From Pleurocapsa sp. FMAR1 (GTDB taxonomy: Bacteria > Cyanobacteriota > Cyanobacteriia > Cyanobacteriales > Xenococcaceae): a DNA stretch of 64,000 nucleotides. Shown here piece after piece: positions 1 to 9,091 of this stretch (positions within the stretch are counted from its first letter, which is position 1; the number at the start of each line of letters is the position of its first letter). The stretch is from positions 3,472,001 through 3,536,000 of the forward strand of contig NZ_OY762512.1 of NCBI RefSeq assembly GCF_963665995.1, written 5' to 3'. The translations under genes and the position numbers were made by a program. Below the pieces are notes generated by a model. That model was given only the letters and a program-made list of their open reading frames with translations, did not search any database and had not been told where the DNA came from.

Positions 1-88
1 TAAAAAGTTTTGATGAAAACGTTTAGATTTTTATACTAATAACTTACGATTTAATTTAAGTTTTAAGAATAAAAAAATAGCTACCTCT

Positions 89-202
89 AATAATCAGCAA
101 AATTTACTAAATTTACTACCAGAGACAGAGCAAGATCGTCTGTTATTAGAGTGGTCAAAAAATGAAGTTGATTATCCTCAATAAGAATCTATTCATCAGT
201 TA
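89..202 (+). pseudogene. NRPS condensation-adenylation linker remnant
   Basis: The frame reads LLPETEQDRLLLEWSKNEV followed by DYPQ, a stop at 182-184, then ESIHQL. This matches the stereotyped start of NRPS adenylation domains, where the family reads roughly LPLLTEAERQQLLVEWN, then YPQDKCIHQLF. Only about 35 codons remain and no C- or A-domain core is present. The frame runs without shift into the methyltransferase ORF at 203, so the fragment and that ORF may derive from one megasynthase gene. The similarity is from memory of the family, not from a search. Confidence 0.55.
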
Positions 203-856
203 ATGAAAAAAGCTTGTCCTGTCTGTTCATTGCCACACCTTAAAGTGTTTTTTGAGTTGCCAAAGATGCCAGTTTTCTGCAATCTTCTTTGGCAAGAGCA
301 ACAAGCAGCTCAAAACTGTCCCAAGGGAGATATAAAATTGGCTTTTTGCCAAAATTGTGGATTTGTTGAAAATGTTGTTTTTGACCTAACTAAACTCGAA
401 TACACCGAAGCCTACCAATGCTCTTTAGAATTTTCTCCGCACTTTCAAAATTATGCCCGATCTTTAGCAATGCAATTAATTGAGCGACACGAGCTTCAAC
501 ACAAGAAAATTATTGAAATTGGCTGCGGAAAAGGAGACTTTTTATTATTATTGTGCGAACTAGGTAATAACTATGGCATAGGCTTCGATCAGACTTATGT
601 TTATCGAGAGTATGAAAAATTCAACCTGATGCTTGAATTTATTCAAGACTACTACTCAGAAAATTATGCAAACTATCAAGGAGATTTTATTGTTTGCCGA
701 CACACATTAGAGCATATACAGAATCCTGCAAGTTTTCTAACAACTCTAAGACAAACTATAGGAGAAAACCTTGATACCAAGATTTTTTTTGAAGTGCCAA
801 ATGCTGTAGATACCTTTCAAAATTTAGCTTTACGTGCGGGAAGCCCCGCGCTGTAG
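203..856 (+). pseudogene. Truncated SAM-dependent C-methyltransferase
   Basis: The N-terminus has a CxxC zinc-type pair (CPVC, residues 5-8) and a second pair (CQNC, about 49-52). A Rossmann methyltransferase follows with IIEIGCGKGDFL (about 106) and a later FVxxRHTLEHI segment. This is the layout of sugar C-methyltransferases with an N-terminal zinc domain. At the FFEVPNAVDTF motif, where the family continues for another 100-200 residues, the frame enters a GC-rich hairpin (838-858) and stops at TAG 854-856. The missing C-terminal half and the decayed neighbours make a functional enzyme unlikely. The ATG at 203 may not be a genuine start, because the upstream NRPS-like fragment is in the same frame. 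Confidence 0.65.
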
Positions 857-1540
857 TGCGAAGGTTATAATCTAGAGTTTTCTTACGCTTCTCCTAGTGT
901 TATCGGGCATCTAATTAAATTTAAACCAGACGTTATTTTTGCAAATGCTTTTACTGTCTGGGCGGCAATGGCGATCGCACTGAAGTTTTTATTTGGCTGG
1001 AAAGTAATTATTATTTATGAAGGAGGATCTCCAGGTATAGACTACCGCAATTCCTCTTTACGTTTGCGATCGCGTCGTTGGCTGGTGAAATTGGCAGATG
1101 CTTTAGTAGTTAATGGTCGCTCGGCAAAAGAATATATAGTAGACATATTAAACGCTCAAGAAAACCGAGTATTCGATCGACCCTTTCTAGTACCAAGTGT
1201 TAAAGCTTTACTGCAATATAGCGAAAATGAAGAGCCTTAAATCGATTTTGTAACTAATAAGCCGATCTTTCTTTATGTCGGACAAATCGTTTCCAGAAAA
1301 GGATTGAAAGTCCTTTTAGAAGCTTGCCTAATTTTACAAGAATGGGGATATTGCGATTATACTTTGCTGATGGTAGGTGATGAAGAACAGCGTCAGGAAT
1401 TAGAAGCTTTTGCCTCTAGCAAAAACCTGGACAAACATATTAAGTGGGTAGGACAAATTCCCTATAAATATTTAGGTGCTTATTTTCAGGCAGCAGATAT
1501 TTTTGTTTTTCCGACTTATGAAGATATTTGGGGAATGGTA

Positions 1541-2109
1541 TAGCCGTACCAAGTTAAATTAGCGGTGCGACCCCCTAAAGGGTTCGACAGTTTGACGGGC
1601 GGCATAAACGCCTGGGAAACCACAAAGCTTCGATTGGGTATGGCGAGGAAACCTCGCCACCCCTCTCGCTCAGGCGACGCGCCCTCCTTATGCCAGGAAA
1701 CCTTTTCGACACTTTGCTCAACGGGTCACAGACCCGCAACGCAAGTGTCTCACCACCGCAACTGTCTCACCGCGTCGACGTAAGAGGGCAGACCCCGCGT
1801 CGTCCGAAGGCGCAAGGGAATGCTGCCCTAGCAAGGGAACGCGCACCAAGACAGAACATATTTAAAGTTATTTGCTCGCAAGTAACAAGTAGATTCGAGA
1901 AAGGGGTACCCCCCGCATCTGCCCGCGTCGCCGACAGAGCGGGTGGAAACGGCTCCGTCCATGAGCCTGTCTTGAGACAGTTGTTCATGGGGGAAACCCC
2001 CAAGACCACACTGTCTCGCTGTTCCACACCCGAAGTTCAAGGGAACGCTCGAATCAGAGTAACGAGTAACGAGTTTTAAGAAATGTCTATCACGTTTACA
2101 CGTAATGCT
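1541..2109. repeat. Composite block of GC-rich hairpin repeats
   Basis: About 570 bp, visibly GC-richer than its surroundings, sit inside the glycosyltransferase frame. The block is a string of short palindromic modules: TGGCGAGG-aaa-CCTCGCC (1641-1658), CGGGTC-aca-GACCCG (1722-1736), the 43-bp element at 1786-1828, CTGTCTTGAGACAG (around 1970), GGGGGAAACCCCC (around 1990) and a heptamer run GTAACGAGTAACGAG near 2060. Several modules recur elsewhere: 1687-1703 is the exact reverse complement of 40843-40859, TTTGCTCAACGG recurs at 47628, and a TGCTCGYAAGTAACAAGTAG module recurs near 52530. ORFs inside it are by-products of GC-rich sequence. Confidence 0.8.
1786..1828. repeat. 43-bp covarying-arm repeat, copy A
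   Basis: The arms are GGGCAG (1786-1791) and CTGCCC (1823-1828), extended by an A/T pair. They flank a 31-bp core starting ACCCCGCGTCG and ending GGCGCAAGGGAATG. A right-hand half-copy follows (AGCAAGGGAACG, then CGCACCAAGACAG), and CCGCGTCGACGTAAG precedes it. This suggests that copy A inserted into the loop of an older copy. Confidence 0.85.
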
Positions 2110-2413
2110 GTATTAACTGAAGCAATGGCTTTTGGCAAGCCAGTTATCTGTTCTCAAGGTGCTAAAGCGGTAGAAATGATTGTTAATGGTGAAAATGGCT
2201 TTGTCTTCGATCCAGGGCGATCGTCAAAACTAGCTGAGTATATGGGTCAGTTTTTAGAAAATCCTCACTTAATTGAGGCTATGGGGAAAAAATCTGAAGA
2301 GATAATGATCGCTCACACACCAGCAAAAGCAACTCAATCTTTTATTCAAGCATTAAAATTTGTTATTAATTAAAGAGTAATCCGCTTCCAACTCTTTGAC
2401 CCAGTAACCAAAA

Positions 2414-3811
2414 CTATGAGGCTTTTGATTGATTGTCAATTGTCAAGGGTATACGGACTTGAAAGTTAGTTTTCCCTGGTTGTGACTCGAAACGCAAATT
2501 ACCTTGATGTTTTTGGATAATAATACGGCGAGAAATATCTAAACCCAAACCGCTTCCCTTGCCTACTTCTTTACTGGTAAAAAAAGGTTCAAAGATGCGG
2601 GACTGGATTTCGGAGGGAATTCCTGCACCATTATCAATAATTTCGATCAGCACACAGTTGTTTTCTAAGCCAGTGCGAATAGTTAGTTCACCTTTACCAT
2701 CCATGCCATCGATCGCATTATCAATTAGGTTTGTCCATACTTGATTGAGTTCACTACCGTAAGCTGAAATCTTGGGAATCTTGGTACTGTATTCTTTATT
2801 AACCTTAACGCCATACTTAATCTTGTGATGCAGAATCTTGAGGGTATTGTCCAACCCTTCATGGAGATCTATCTCTTGTACGGCAGCGCGATCCATATAG
2901 GAATAGTTTTTAATTGCCCCTACCAAGTCAGAGATGCGACTGGTGCTTTGTTCTACTTCATTTACTAAGCCATTCATTGTCAAAGTCGCTTCTAGCCAGA
3001 CTAACGCCTCACTAAAAGCCTCAGACTCCATGTCTTTAGCCAGGGTTTCTAATTGAGATGGCTGTATCCCAGCACTTACCAAGCTAGGTGACAACTCCCA
3101 GGCATTCTTTACTCCTTTATTTGCTAGCCAGTCTGTTAATTCATCTTCGAGATCGCTTTGTTCTAGAGGAGATAAAGTTGATTTGCTGTTTGCTTGAGCG
3201 ATCGCCTGCTGCTGTAATTCCCCCATTAGCTGACGATGATGGGCGGAAAAATGTTTACCCCGAAGCGAGAGCATATTCTGCTGTAGAGATGCGATCGCGA
3301 TGTTAAGTTGTTTTGCTGCCCTTCTGCCTGCTGCTGCGGGATTATTTAACTCATGAGCCAATCCTGCCGATAATTTGCCCAAAGCTGCTAATTTCTCTTG
3401 CTGACGCAGCCTTACTTCTAAATCCTTAGAACGTTCTGCCAAAGCTGGGACAAATAGATCGATACTGCGAGGACAGCCTTTAAGTAGTTCTTTAAAATCT
3501 TGAAACTGAATTACTCGACTAACATCAACACTACTAGCAGTTGCTTGGGCAACTCCTCCAGTCAACATACTTAAATCACCCGTAAACTCACCTCTATGGT
3601 GTAGAGTAACCACAATTTCTGATGCGCCTAACTGTTTGGTTACTTTTACTTGTCCTTTTAAAACTACATAGAAACAATAGGCGGCATCACCTTCACGATA
3701 TAAAATTTCCCCTGGCTTGAGATCTAAAGCTGTGCCACAAACTTCTAAATCTTGTAAATATTTTTCTTCTAAAATTGGGAAGAGAACTGAATCAGACAGC
3801 ATGGTATTCAT
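2414..3811 (-). CDS. Histidine kinase with N-terminal cyclic-nucleotide-binding domain
   Basis: The protein is 465 residues. Residues ~20-130 form a cNMP-binding (Crp-type) beta-roll with GEILYREGDAAYCFYVVLKG. A coiled linker leads to a HisKA-like helix with the phosphoacceptor in LAHELNNPAA (about 155). The C-terminus (about 340-455) is a HATPase domain with N box NLIDNAIDGM, G1 box DNGAGIP and G2 box GSGLGLDISRR. No membrane segment is present, so it is a cytoplasmic sensor. It presumably autophosphorylates in response to a cyclic nucleotide or redox signal. No response regulator adjoins it. The start could also be the Met at position 4. Architecture is clear; ligand and partner are unknown. 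Confidence 0.9.
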   Translation of the reverse strand: MNTMLSDSVLFPILEEKYLQDLEVCGTALDLKPGEILYREGDAAYCFYVVLKGQVKVTKQLGASEIVVTLHHRGEFTGDLSMLTGGVAQATASSVDVSRVIQFQDFKELLKGCPRSIDLFVPALAERSKDLEVRLRQQEKLAALGKLSAGLAHELNNPAAAGRRAAKQLNIAIASLQQNMLSLRGKHFSAHHRQLMGELQQQAIAQANSKSTLSPLEQSDLEDELTDWLANKGVKNAWELSPSLVSAGIQPSQLETLAKDMESEAFSEALVWLEATLTMNGLVNEVEQSTSRISDLVGAIKNYSYMDRAAVQEIDLHEGLDNTLKILHHKIKYGVKVNKEYSTKIPKISAYGSELNQVWTNLIDNAIDGMDGKGELTIRTGLENNCVLIEIIDNGAGIPSEIQSRIFEPFFTSKEVGKGSGLGLDISRRIIIQKHQGNLRFESQPGKTNFQVRIPLTIDNQSKAS

Positions 3812-3828
3812 AGTAATAATTACAATCT

Positions 3829-4005
3829 CTAAAAAATATTAGCTAAATCTAAAATAAAGCCAGGCAAGATATGATCACCAGATAATGTCTTTGGTGATTT
3901 TAATAACTGTACATCTTGTCCCAAAAGATAAATTTCTACTTGTTTAGCTTCAGGATTAATTAACCAACCCAGCTTGACTCCATTATCAAGATATTCTCTC
4001 ATCTT
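3829..4005 (-). pseudogene. Uma2-family endonuclease C-terminal remnant
   Basis: On the minus strand 58 codons read KMREYLDNGVKLGWLINPEA, then VEIYLLGQDVQ and LPGFILDLANIF before a stop at 3829-3831. This is the typical end of Uma2/DUF820 proteins (family pattern K..EYxxxGVxxxWLIDP, VxVY, LPGFxLxL). The first two thirds, including the catalytic Asp/Glu residues, are absent. Upstream is a hairpin-rich stretch (4012-4060, ATGCG-ACAAAGG paired with CCTTTGT-CGCAT). Uma2 genes are commonly multicopy and decaying in cyanobacteria. Confidence 0.7.
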
Positions 4006-4122
4006 GGCGCGTATATGCGGACAAAGGATCTATATGCGTGCAAGCCCTTTGTTCGCATTTCCTCGCTTCAAAGTAGATGCGGTTTAAATTAGTAGTTCAG
4101 GTCAGGCGTATAATATACTTAC

Positions 4123-4344
4123 TCAAACAGTTTGTAACATTCCTTGGAAAGTGTTAACCTCTGGCAAAGCTATACCTTCCTCAATAGAAGAAGCAATCAT
4201 TAACTGCAAGACCTCTTTACCATTACTAAGTGCTTCTTCGTAACTATCTCCATAGGTTTGACATTGTTCTCCCCACTCTGGAAAAGTAACCACGAAACAA
4301 CTATCTTTTTTAGACCACTGAATAACTATGCTGTAATTTAACAT
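4123..4344 (-). CDS. HicB-like antitoxin, orphan
   Basis: A 73-residue protein with the HicB fold signature: an N-terminal strand (YSIVIQWSKKDSCFVVTFPE), a turn WGEQCQTYGDSYEEALSNG, and a helix KEVLQLMIAS. HicB proteins are antitoxins with a degenerate RNase H fold that neutralise HicA mRNA interferases. There is no C-terminal DNA-binding domain, as in short cyanobacterial HicB forms. I see no HicA-like (about 60-80 aa, conserved His) frame within several hundred bases either side. It may be an orphan or may pair with a distant toxin. Confidence 0.75.
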   Translation of the reverse strand: MLNYSIVIQWSKKDSCFVVTFPEWGEQCQTYGDSYEEALSNGKEVLQLMIASSIEEGIALPEVNTFQGMLQTV

Positions 4345-4688
4345 TTTGATTTTGCCCCTCGATATTTTAGAAAGTCATAGATTATCTCAATTGGGTATAG
4401 CGAGAAAAAAATGCGGGCAAGCTTTTTGTCGCCACTCTTCTCGCTCAGGCAACGCGAACTTCTAAAATGTTTACTCAATCATAAATAAAGATTCTGAGAA
4501 CGTCATCTTTTAAAAATTCTGAGACTACTTTGAGATCCTGATATTAATTGTTTTGCGATCGCTTATCACAAGAAAAGCTATCAGATTCATCCAGACGTAC
4601 GTATATTAGTGCCTTGACTTACTATCTTAAACATCGAATAATACCTATTTTCTGAACTATCATTTATTCATTGTGCAACGCCTGCAGA
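4345..4688. other. Intergenic region with degenerate repeat
   Basis: No gene is supported here. Bases about 4393-4452 (GGGTATAGCGAG, then CTCTTCTCGCTCAGGCAACGCG) resemble the module at 1636-1680 in the repeat block (GGGTATGGCGAGG, then CCTCTCGCTCAGGCGACGCG), so this is probably a decayed copy. The remainder is AT-rich and unremarkable. Confidence 0.5.
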
Positions 4689-4955
4689 TTAATATCCTCT
4701 ATCTCTTTCTAAATCTCTAATTACTTTCTCATAATACCAAAGATAAGTTTGACCAGGATTTTTTTGACGAGCGTGTCTTAACAATCTTAAAGCAGCTTTT
4801 TTGTCGCCATTCAACATGATTAATAATTGCTTATCTAAACTCTTATCTAATTTGTGTTTAGGTTTTGCTTTTTTCTGCTTTTTAATTTCTCTTAATAAGA
4901 TGAAAATCAGCAAAGACAAGGTTATGAATATGACAACGATAAAAATATTGTCCAC
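4689..4955 (-). CDS. Conserved hypothetical single-pass membrane protein
   Basis: An 88-residue protein with one N-terminal membrane helix (residues ~4-22, FIVVIFITLSLLIFILL). A basic linker rich in Lys follows, then a soluble segment LLIMLNGDKKAALRLLRHARQ ending YEKVIRDLERDRGY. I recall the pattern of a helix plus a C-terminal W-Y-x-E-K-x-I-x-D-L-E-R-D tail as a family restricted to cyanobacteria, but no function is assigned. It lies alone, divergent from metH about 180 bp away. The combination of an acyl-like LxxHxxxKNP segment and a membrane anchor gives no functional clue. Confidence 0.7.
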   Translation of the reverse strand: MDNIFIVVIFITLSLLIFILLREIKKQKKAKPKHKLDKSLDKQLLIMLNGDKKAALRLLRHARQKNPGQTYLWYYEKVIRDLERDRGY

Positions 4956-5139
4956 AGCTTAATCTAATTTTGGAAACTAACTATCGATCTAATAATTCCC
5001 TCGTTTTAAGTAATAATTTCATTTTTTCTTTTATTTGACTTATTTGTTATTTGCCTAAAATAAATTTTCCCGTTTACTCAAAGAACTTCATATAATGGGA
5101 CTTAATGTAATTTAACCTGTTGATCAGCAGTCGCTAGCA

Positions 5140-8100
5140 ATGAACAGTATTTTTTTAGAACGTCTCCACAGTCCCAACCGTCCTGTTTTAGTTTTAGATG
5201 GCGCGATGGGAACCAACCTGCAAGTACAAAATCTCACTGCCGAAGATTTCGGTGGCGAAGCTTATGAAGGGTGCAATGAATATTTAGTCCATACCAAACC
5301 AGAAGCAGTAGCAAAAGTGCATCGAGGTTTCCTAGAAGCTGGTGCAGATGTTATTGAAACCGATACCTTTGGCGGAACTAAGTTAGTTTTGGCTGAATAT
5401 GATTTAGCAGATCAAGCTTACTATCTGAATAAAACCGCAGCGGAGTTAGCTAAAAAAGTTGCAGCCGAATTTTCCACTCCTGAAAAGCCACGTTTTGTTG
5501 CGGGTTCAATCGGTCCTGGTACTAAGTTACCTACTTTAGGACATATTGATTTTGATAGTTTAAAAGATGCTTACGTCGAACAAGCAGAAGCATTGTATGA
5601 CGGTGGGGTAGATTTACTATTGGTAGAAACTTGCCAAGATGTATTGCAGATCAAGGCAGCTTTAAACGCCATTGAAGAAGTATTTAAGAAAAAAGGCGCA
5701 AGACTTCCCCTAATGGTTTCAGTGACTATGGAACAGATGGGGACAATGCTAGTCGGCACAGAAATTGATGCAGCCTTAGCCATTTTAGAAAGATATCCTA
5801 TAGACATTCTTGGTCTGAACTGCGCTACAGGGCCCGATTTGATGAAGGAACACATCAAATATCTTTCAGAACACTCTCCTTTTGTAGTCTCTTGTGTTCC
5901 TAATGCTGGTTTGCCTGAAAACGTCGGCGGACAGGCACATTATAAGCTGACTCCAATGGAACTGCGCATGGCGTTGATGCACTTTGTTGAAGACTTGGGC
6001 GTACAGATAATTGGTGGTTGTTGTGGCACCAGGTTCGATCATATTCAAGCTTTAGCTGAGATGACAAGCGACTTAACCCCAAAAGAACGTCATCCTCATT
6101 ACGAACCTTCCGCTGCTTCTATATATAGTACTCAACCCTATATTCAAGATAATTCTTTCCTAATTGTAGGCGAGAGACTCAACGCCAGTGGTTCTAAGCA
6201 ATGTCGTACTTTACTCAATGACGAAGACTGGGATAGTTTAGTCTCTTTGGCTAAGTCTCAGGTAAAGGAAGGGGCGCATATTCTCGATGTCAATGTAGAC
6301 TACGTGGGACGAGACGGGGAGAAAGATATGCACGAACTAGCATCTCGTCTGGTTAACAACGTGACATTACCTCTGATGCTTGACTCCACTGAGTACACGA
6401 AGATGGAGGCAGGGTTAAAGGTTGCAGGTGGTAAATGTATTCTTAACTCCACCAACTACGAAGATGGAGAAGAAAGATTTTATCAGGTATTAGATTTAGC
6501 TAAAAGATATGGCGCAGGAATAGTAATTGGTACTATCGATGAAGATGGTATGGGTCGTACCGCAGACAAAAAGTTTGAGATTGCCAAACGTGCTTATGAT
6601 GCAGCAATAGCCTATGGTATCCCTGCCCAAGAAATCTTTTTTGACCCTTTAGCTTTGCCTGTTTCTACAGGTATTGAAGAAGATCGAGAAAATGGTAAAG
6701 CTACCGTCCTAGCAACCAAAAGAATTCGAGAAGAGTTACCTGGTTGTCATGTTCTTCTAGGGGTATCTAATGTTTCCTTTGGTTTAAACCTTGCTTCTAG
6801 ACAAGTATTAAATTCAGTTTTCTTGCATGAATGTATGCAGGTAGGATTAGACTCAGCGATTGTTAATCCCAGTAAAATTTTACCTCTAGCTAAAATCGAT
6901 CCCAAACATCAAAAAATCTGTTACGACTTAATTTATGACAAGCGAGAGTTTGATGGCGATATCTGTACCTACGATCCTTTAGGTGAATTAACTACTCTAT
7001 TTGCAGGCAAGAAAATTAAAAAGTCCGAAGCAGTAGATAAGAACCTTCCTATAGAAGAACGTCTCAAACAACACATTATCGATGGAGAACGTATTGGTTT
7101 AGACGAGGCTTTAGATGAGGCTTTGCAACAGTATCCACCGTTAGATATTGTCAACATCTTTCTGCTAGATGGCATGAAAGTTGTTGGTGAGTTATTTGGT
7201 TCAGGACAGATGCAGCTACCGTTTGTACTTCAGTCGGCGCAAACCATGAAAGCAGCAGTGGCGCATCTCGAACCTCATATGGACAAAGAGGCCGACGACA
7301 GCGGTAAGGGTAAATTCGTCATTGCCACGGTAAAAGGTGATGTTCACGATATTGGTAAAAATCTAGTTGATATTATTCTCTCTAATAATGGTTATAAAGT
7401 AATCAACCTGGGTATTAAACAGCCTATAGAGAATATTATCCAAGCTTACAAAGAACACCAGCCCGACTGCATCGCCATGAGTGGCTTACTGGTGAAATCA
7501 ACGGCATTTATGAAAGATAATCTAGAAACTTTTAATCAAAAAGGTATTAGTGTTCCCGTTATCTTGGGTGGTGCAGCTTTAACTCCTAAGTTTGTTTATC
7601 AGGATTGTCAAAATGTCTATAAAGGTAAGGTTATCTATGGCAAGGATGCTTTTGCGGATTTACACTTTATGGATAAGTTGATGCCCGCTAAAGTAGAGCA
7701 TAACTGGGATGATCTCAAAGGGTTCTTAAATGAAGAGGATTTGTCAGCCATAGAAGAAGGTGAGGCAAAACCATTTGAGGGAGAAAACCAAGATAAAATC
7801 TTTGTCGATGAGGTTAGTAGAAAAGAAGAACCAAAAGTAATAGATACAAAGCGTTCTGAAGACGTGGCTTTAGATATCGATCGCCCTACTCCTCCTTTTT
7901 GGGGTACAAAGATCTTAAGATCTGAAGATATTCCCTTAAATGAAATCTTTCCTTATTTAGATTTACAGGCTTTATATGTAGGACAGTGGCAGTTCCGTAA
8001 GCCCAAAGAACAGTCACGAGAAGATTATAATGAGTTTTTAGCTAGAAAAGTTGAGCCAGTTTTAGAAGAGTGGAAACAAAGAATTATTGCCGATAATTTA

Positions 8101-8691
8101 TTACAACCCACCATAATTTACGGTTATTTTCCTTGTAACGCTGAAGGAAATACACTGCATATTTATAAACCTACCGATAAGGGATTCGTCAAACCTGCAA
8201 CCTCGTTTGAATTTCCGCGTCAACGTTCTGGCAAACGTCTTTGTATCGCGGATTTCTTTGCTACTAAAGAATCTGGACACATAGATGTCTTTCCTATGCA
8301 GGCGGTAACTGTAGGAGAAGTCGCCACCGAATATGCCCAAAAGCTATTTAAAGCTGATAATTATACCGACTATCTCTATTATCACGGCATGGCAGTACAG
8401 ATGGCAGAAGCCTTGGCAGAATGGACACACGCTAGAATCCGCAACGAACTAGGTTTTGCAGCCGAAGAATCAGACAATATTCGCGACATCCTGCAACAGC
8501 GTTATCGAGGTTCACGCTATAGTTTTGGCTATCCTGCTTGTCCTAATATTGAGGATCAATACAAGCAACTGGATTTACTGGATACGAAGCGAATTAATAT
8601 GTTCATGGATGAAAGCGAACAGCTATATCCTGAACAATCTACCACGGCAATTATTACTTATCATCCCTCTGCTAGATACTTTAGTACTTAA
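5140..8691 (+). CDS. metH: Cobalamin-dependent methionine synthase
   Basis: The protein is 1183 residues, full length for MetH. It transfers a methyl group from 5-methyltetrahydrofolate through cobalamin to homocysteine. The homocysteine domain (1-310) opens with [10 protein letters not shown] and carries zinc cysteines in LGLNCATGP (about 228) and GGCCGT (about 292). The folate (pterin-binding) domain begins at [13 protein letters not shown]. The B12 cap domain precedes the cobalamin signature DVHDIGKN (about 734-741), whose His is the lower axial ligand, with GLLVKST and GGAALT following. The C-terminal third is the SAM-binding reactivation domain. A good terminator follows at 8716. No cobalamin riboswitch is evident in the 180 bp upstream. 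Confidence 0.98.
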   Translation: MNSIFLERLHSPNRPVLVLDGAMGTNLQVQNLTAEDFGGEAYEGCNEYLVHTKPEAVAKVHRGFLEAGADVIETDTFGGTKLVLAEYDLADQAYYLNKTAAELAKKVAAEFSTPEKPRFVAGSIGPGTKLPTLGHIDFDSLKDAYVEQAEALYDGGVDLLLVETCQDVLQIKAALNAIEEVFKKKGARLPLMVSVTMEQMGTMLVGTEIDAALAILERYPIDILGLNCATGPDLMKEHIKYLSEHSPFVVSCVPNAGLPENVGGQAHYKLTPMELRMALMHFVEDLGVQIIGGCCGTRFDHIQALAEMTSDLTPKERHPHYEPSAASIYSTQPYIQDNSFLIVGERLNASGSKQCRTLLNDEDWDSLVSLAKSQVKEGAHILDVNVDYVGRDGEKDMHELASRLVNNVTLPLMLDSTEYTKMEAGLKVAGGKCILNSTNYEDGEERFYQVLDLAKRYGAGIVIGTIDEDGMGRTADKKFEIAKRAYDAAIAYGIPAQEIFFDPLALPVSTGIEEDRENGKATVLATKRIREELPGCHVLLGVSNVSFGLNLASRQVLNSVFLHECMQVGLDSAIVNPSKILPLAKIDPKHQKICYDLIYDKREFDGDICTYDPLGELTTLFAGKKIKKSEAVDKNLPIEERLKQHIIDGERIGLDEALDEALQQYPPLDIVNIFLLDGMKVVGELFGSGQMQLPFVLQSAQTMKAAVAHLEPHMDKEADDSGKGKFVIATVKGDVHDIGKNLVDIILSNNGYKVINLGIKQPIENIIQAYKEHQPDCIAMSGLLVKSTAFMKDNLETFNQKGISVPVILGGAALTPKFVYQDCQNVYKGKVIYGKDAFADLHFMDKLMPAKVEHNWDDLKGFLNEEDLSAIEEGEAKPFEGENQDKIFVDEVSRKEEPKVIDTKRSEDVALDIDRPTPPFWGTKILRSEDIPLNEIFPYLDLQALYVGQWQFRKPKEQSREDYNEFLARKVEPVLEEWKQRIIADNLLQPTIIYGYFPCNAEGNTLHIYKPTDKGFVKPATSFEFPRQRSGKRLCIADFFATKESGHIDVFPMQAVTVGEVATEYAQKLFKADNYTDYLYYHGMAVQMAEALAEWTHARIRNELGFAAEESDNIRDILQQRYRGSRYSFGYPACPNIEDQYKQLDLLDTKRINMFMDESEQLYPEQSTTAIITYHPSARYFST

Positions 8692-8715
8692 TTGATTTTA
8701 TTAATTGTTTATTTG

Positions 8716-8742
8716 GGTGGGTTTTATGCCCATCTTTTTTTT
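8716..8742 (+). terminator. Intrinsic terminator of metH
   Basis: GGTGGG (8716-8721) pairs with CCCATC (8729-8734), with one G-U wobble and a 7-nt loop, followed by eight T. It lies 25 bp past the metH stop. Confidence 0.8.
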
Positions 8743-8754
8743 GTCTCGCGCAAA

Positions 8755-8881
8755 GGGTAGTGTAGTCAAAGTGTTGATAAACTATAGATAGATATGTAAA
8801 AGTAGTTGCTCCCTAAAACATTAATAAAGGATGTTGATTGAATGACGGTTTTGATTAATTCAACATCTTTGCTACACCACC
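8755..8881. mobile_element. MITE derived from the IS1-family element at 59.8 kb
   Basis: This 127-bp sequence has imperfect terminal inverted repeats: GGTAGTGTAGTCAAAGTGTTGA on the left, and the reverse complement of the right end reads GGTGGTGTAGCAAAGATGTTGA. Its first ~95 bp match, in reverse complement and almost base for base, 60656-60561, which is the transposase-proximal end of the IS1-family element. Its last ~30 bp match that element's other end (59813-59842). It is therefore an internally deleted, non-autonomous copy that retains both ends and no coding sequence. Confidence 0.85.
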
Positions 8882-9091
8882 AATCGATCTTGATGTCAGC
8901 TTATGATTGCTAGAGATTTAGGCTATATTGAGTTTAATCAGTATCATACTAAATCCTGTTCATAATATATAGATGAGTTATCTATTTCCCAAAGGCGCAT
9001 AGTTGAGATAACGAATGGGCGAAGTCTCCTCAATCATGGTGTGATGACCGTCGCCGCATCTAGTCGCAAATTCACATTGAGCGTATAAAAA
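8882..9091. other. Upstream region of the ABC1 kinase gene
   Basis: Between the MITE and the ABC1 kinase start there is no ORF I can support. Bases about 9040-9066 contain GTCGCCGCATCTAGT. A close variant (ATCGCCGCATCTAGT) recurs at about 34710, so a short dispersed repeat is probably present. No promoter is convincing. Confidence 0.35.

Larger units (their letters stand above)
860..2373 (+). pseudogene. GT4 glycosyltransferase pseudogene, interrupted by repeat block
   Basis: One frame from 860 reads a GT4-type glycosyltransferase lacking its N-terminus (FKPDVIFANAFTVWAAMAI, then YEGGSPGIDYRNS). An in-frame TAA at 1238-1240 splits it. The frame continues with FLYVGQIVSRKGLKVLLEA and FVFPTYEDIWGMV. 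The gene is then cut at about 1541 by ~570 bp of GC-rich hairpin repeats and resumes at about 2110 with LTEAMAFGKPVICSQGA and NGFVFDP up to the stop at 2373. Joining GMV to LTEAM restores the canonical E-x7-E donor-binding region, which fixes the insertion point. With a lost N-terminus, an internal stop and an insertion, the gene is dead. Confidence 0.8.

Noticed and set aside
1565-2079. Several open frames on both strands in the GC-rich block
   Set aside because: They overlap each other, lie across hairpin repeats, have unnatural compositions (Arg/Pro/Thr-rich) and no family resemblance. They result from GC-rich repeat sequence.
4956-5139. Cobalamin riboswitch upstream of metH
   Set aside because: The 180-bp leader has no B12-box-like conserved sequence that I can find, and no room for the full aptamer with a terminator.
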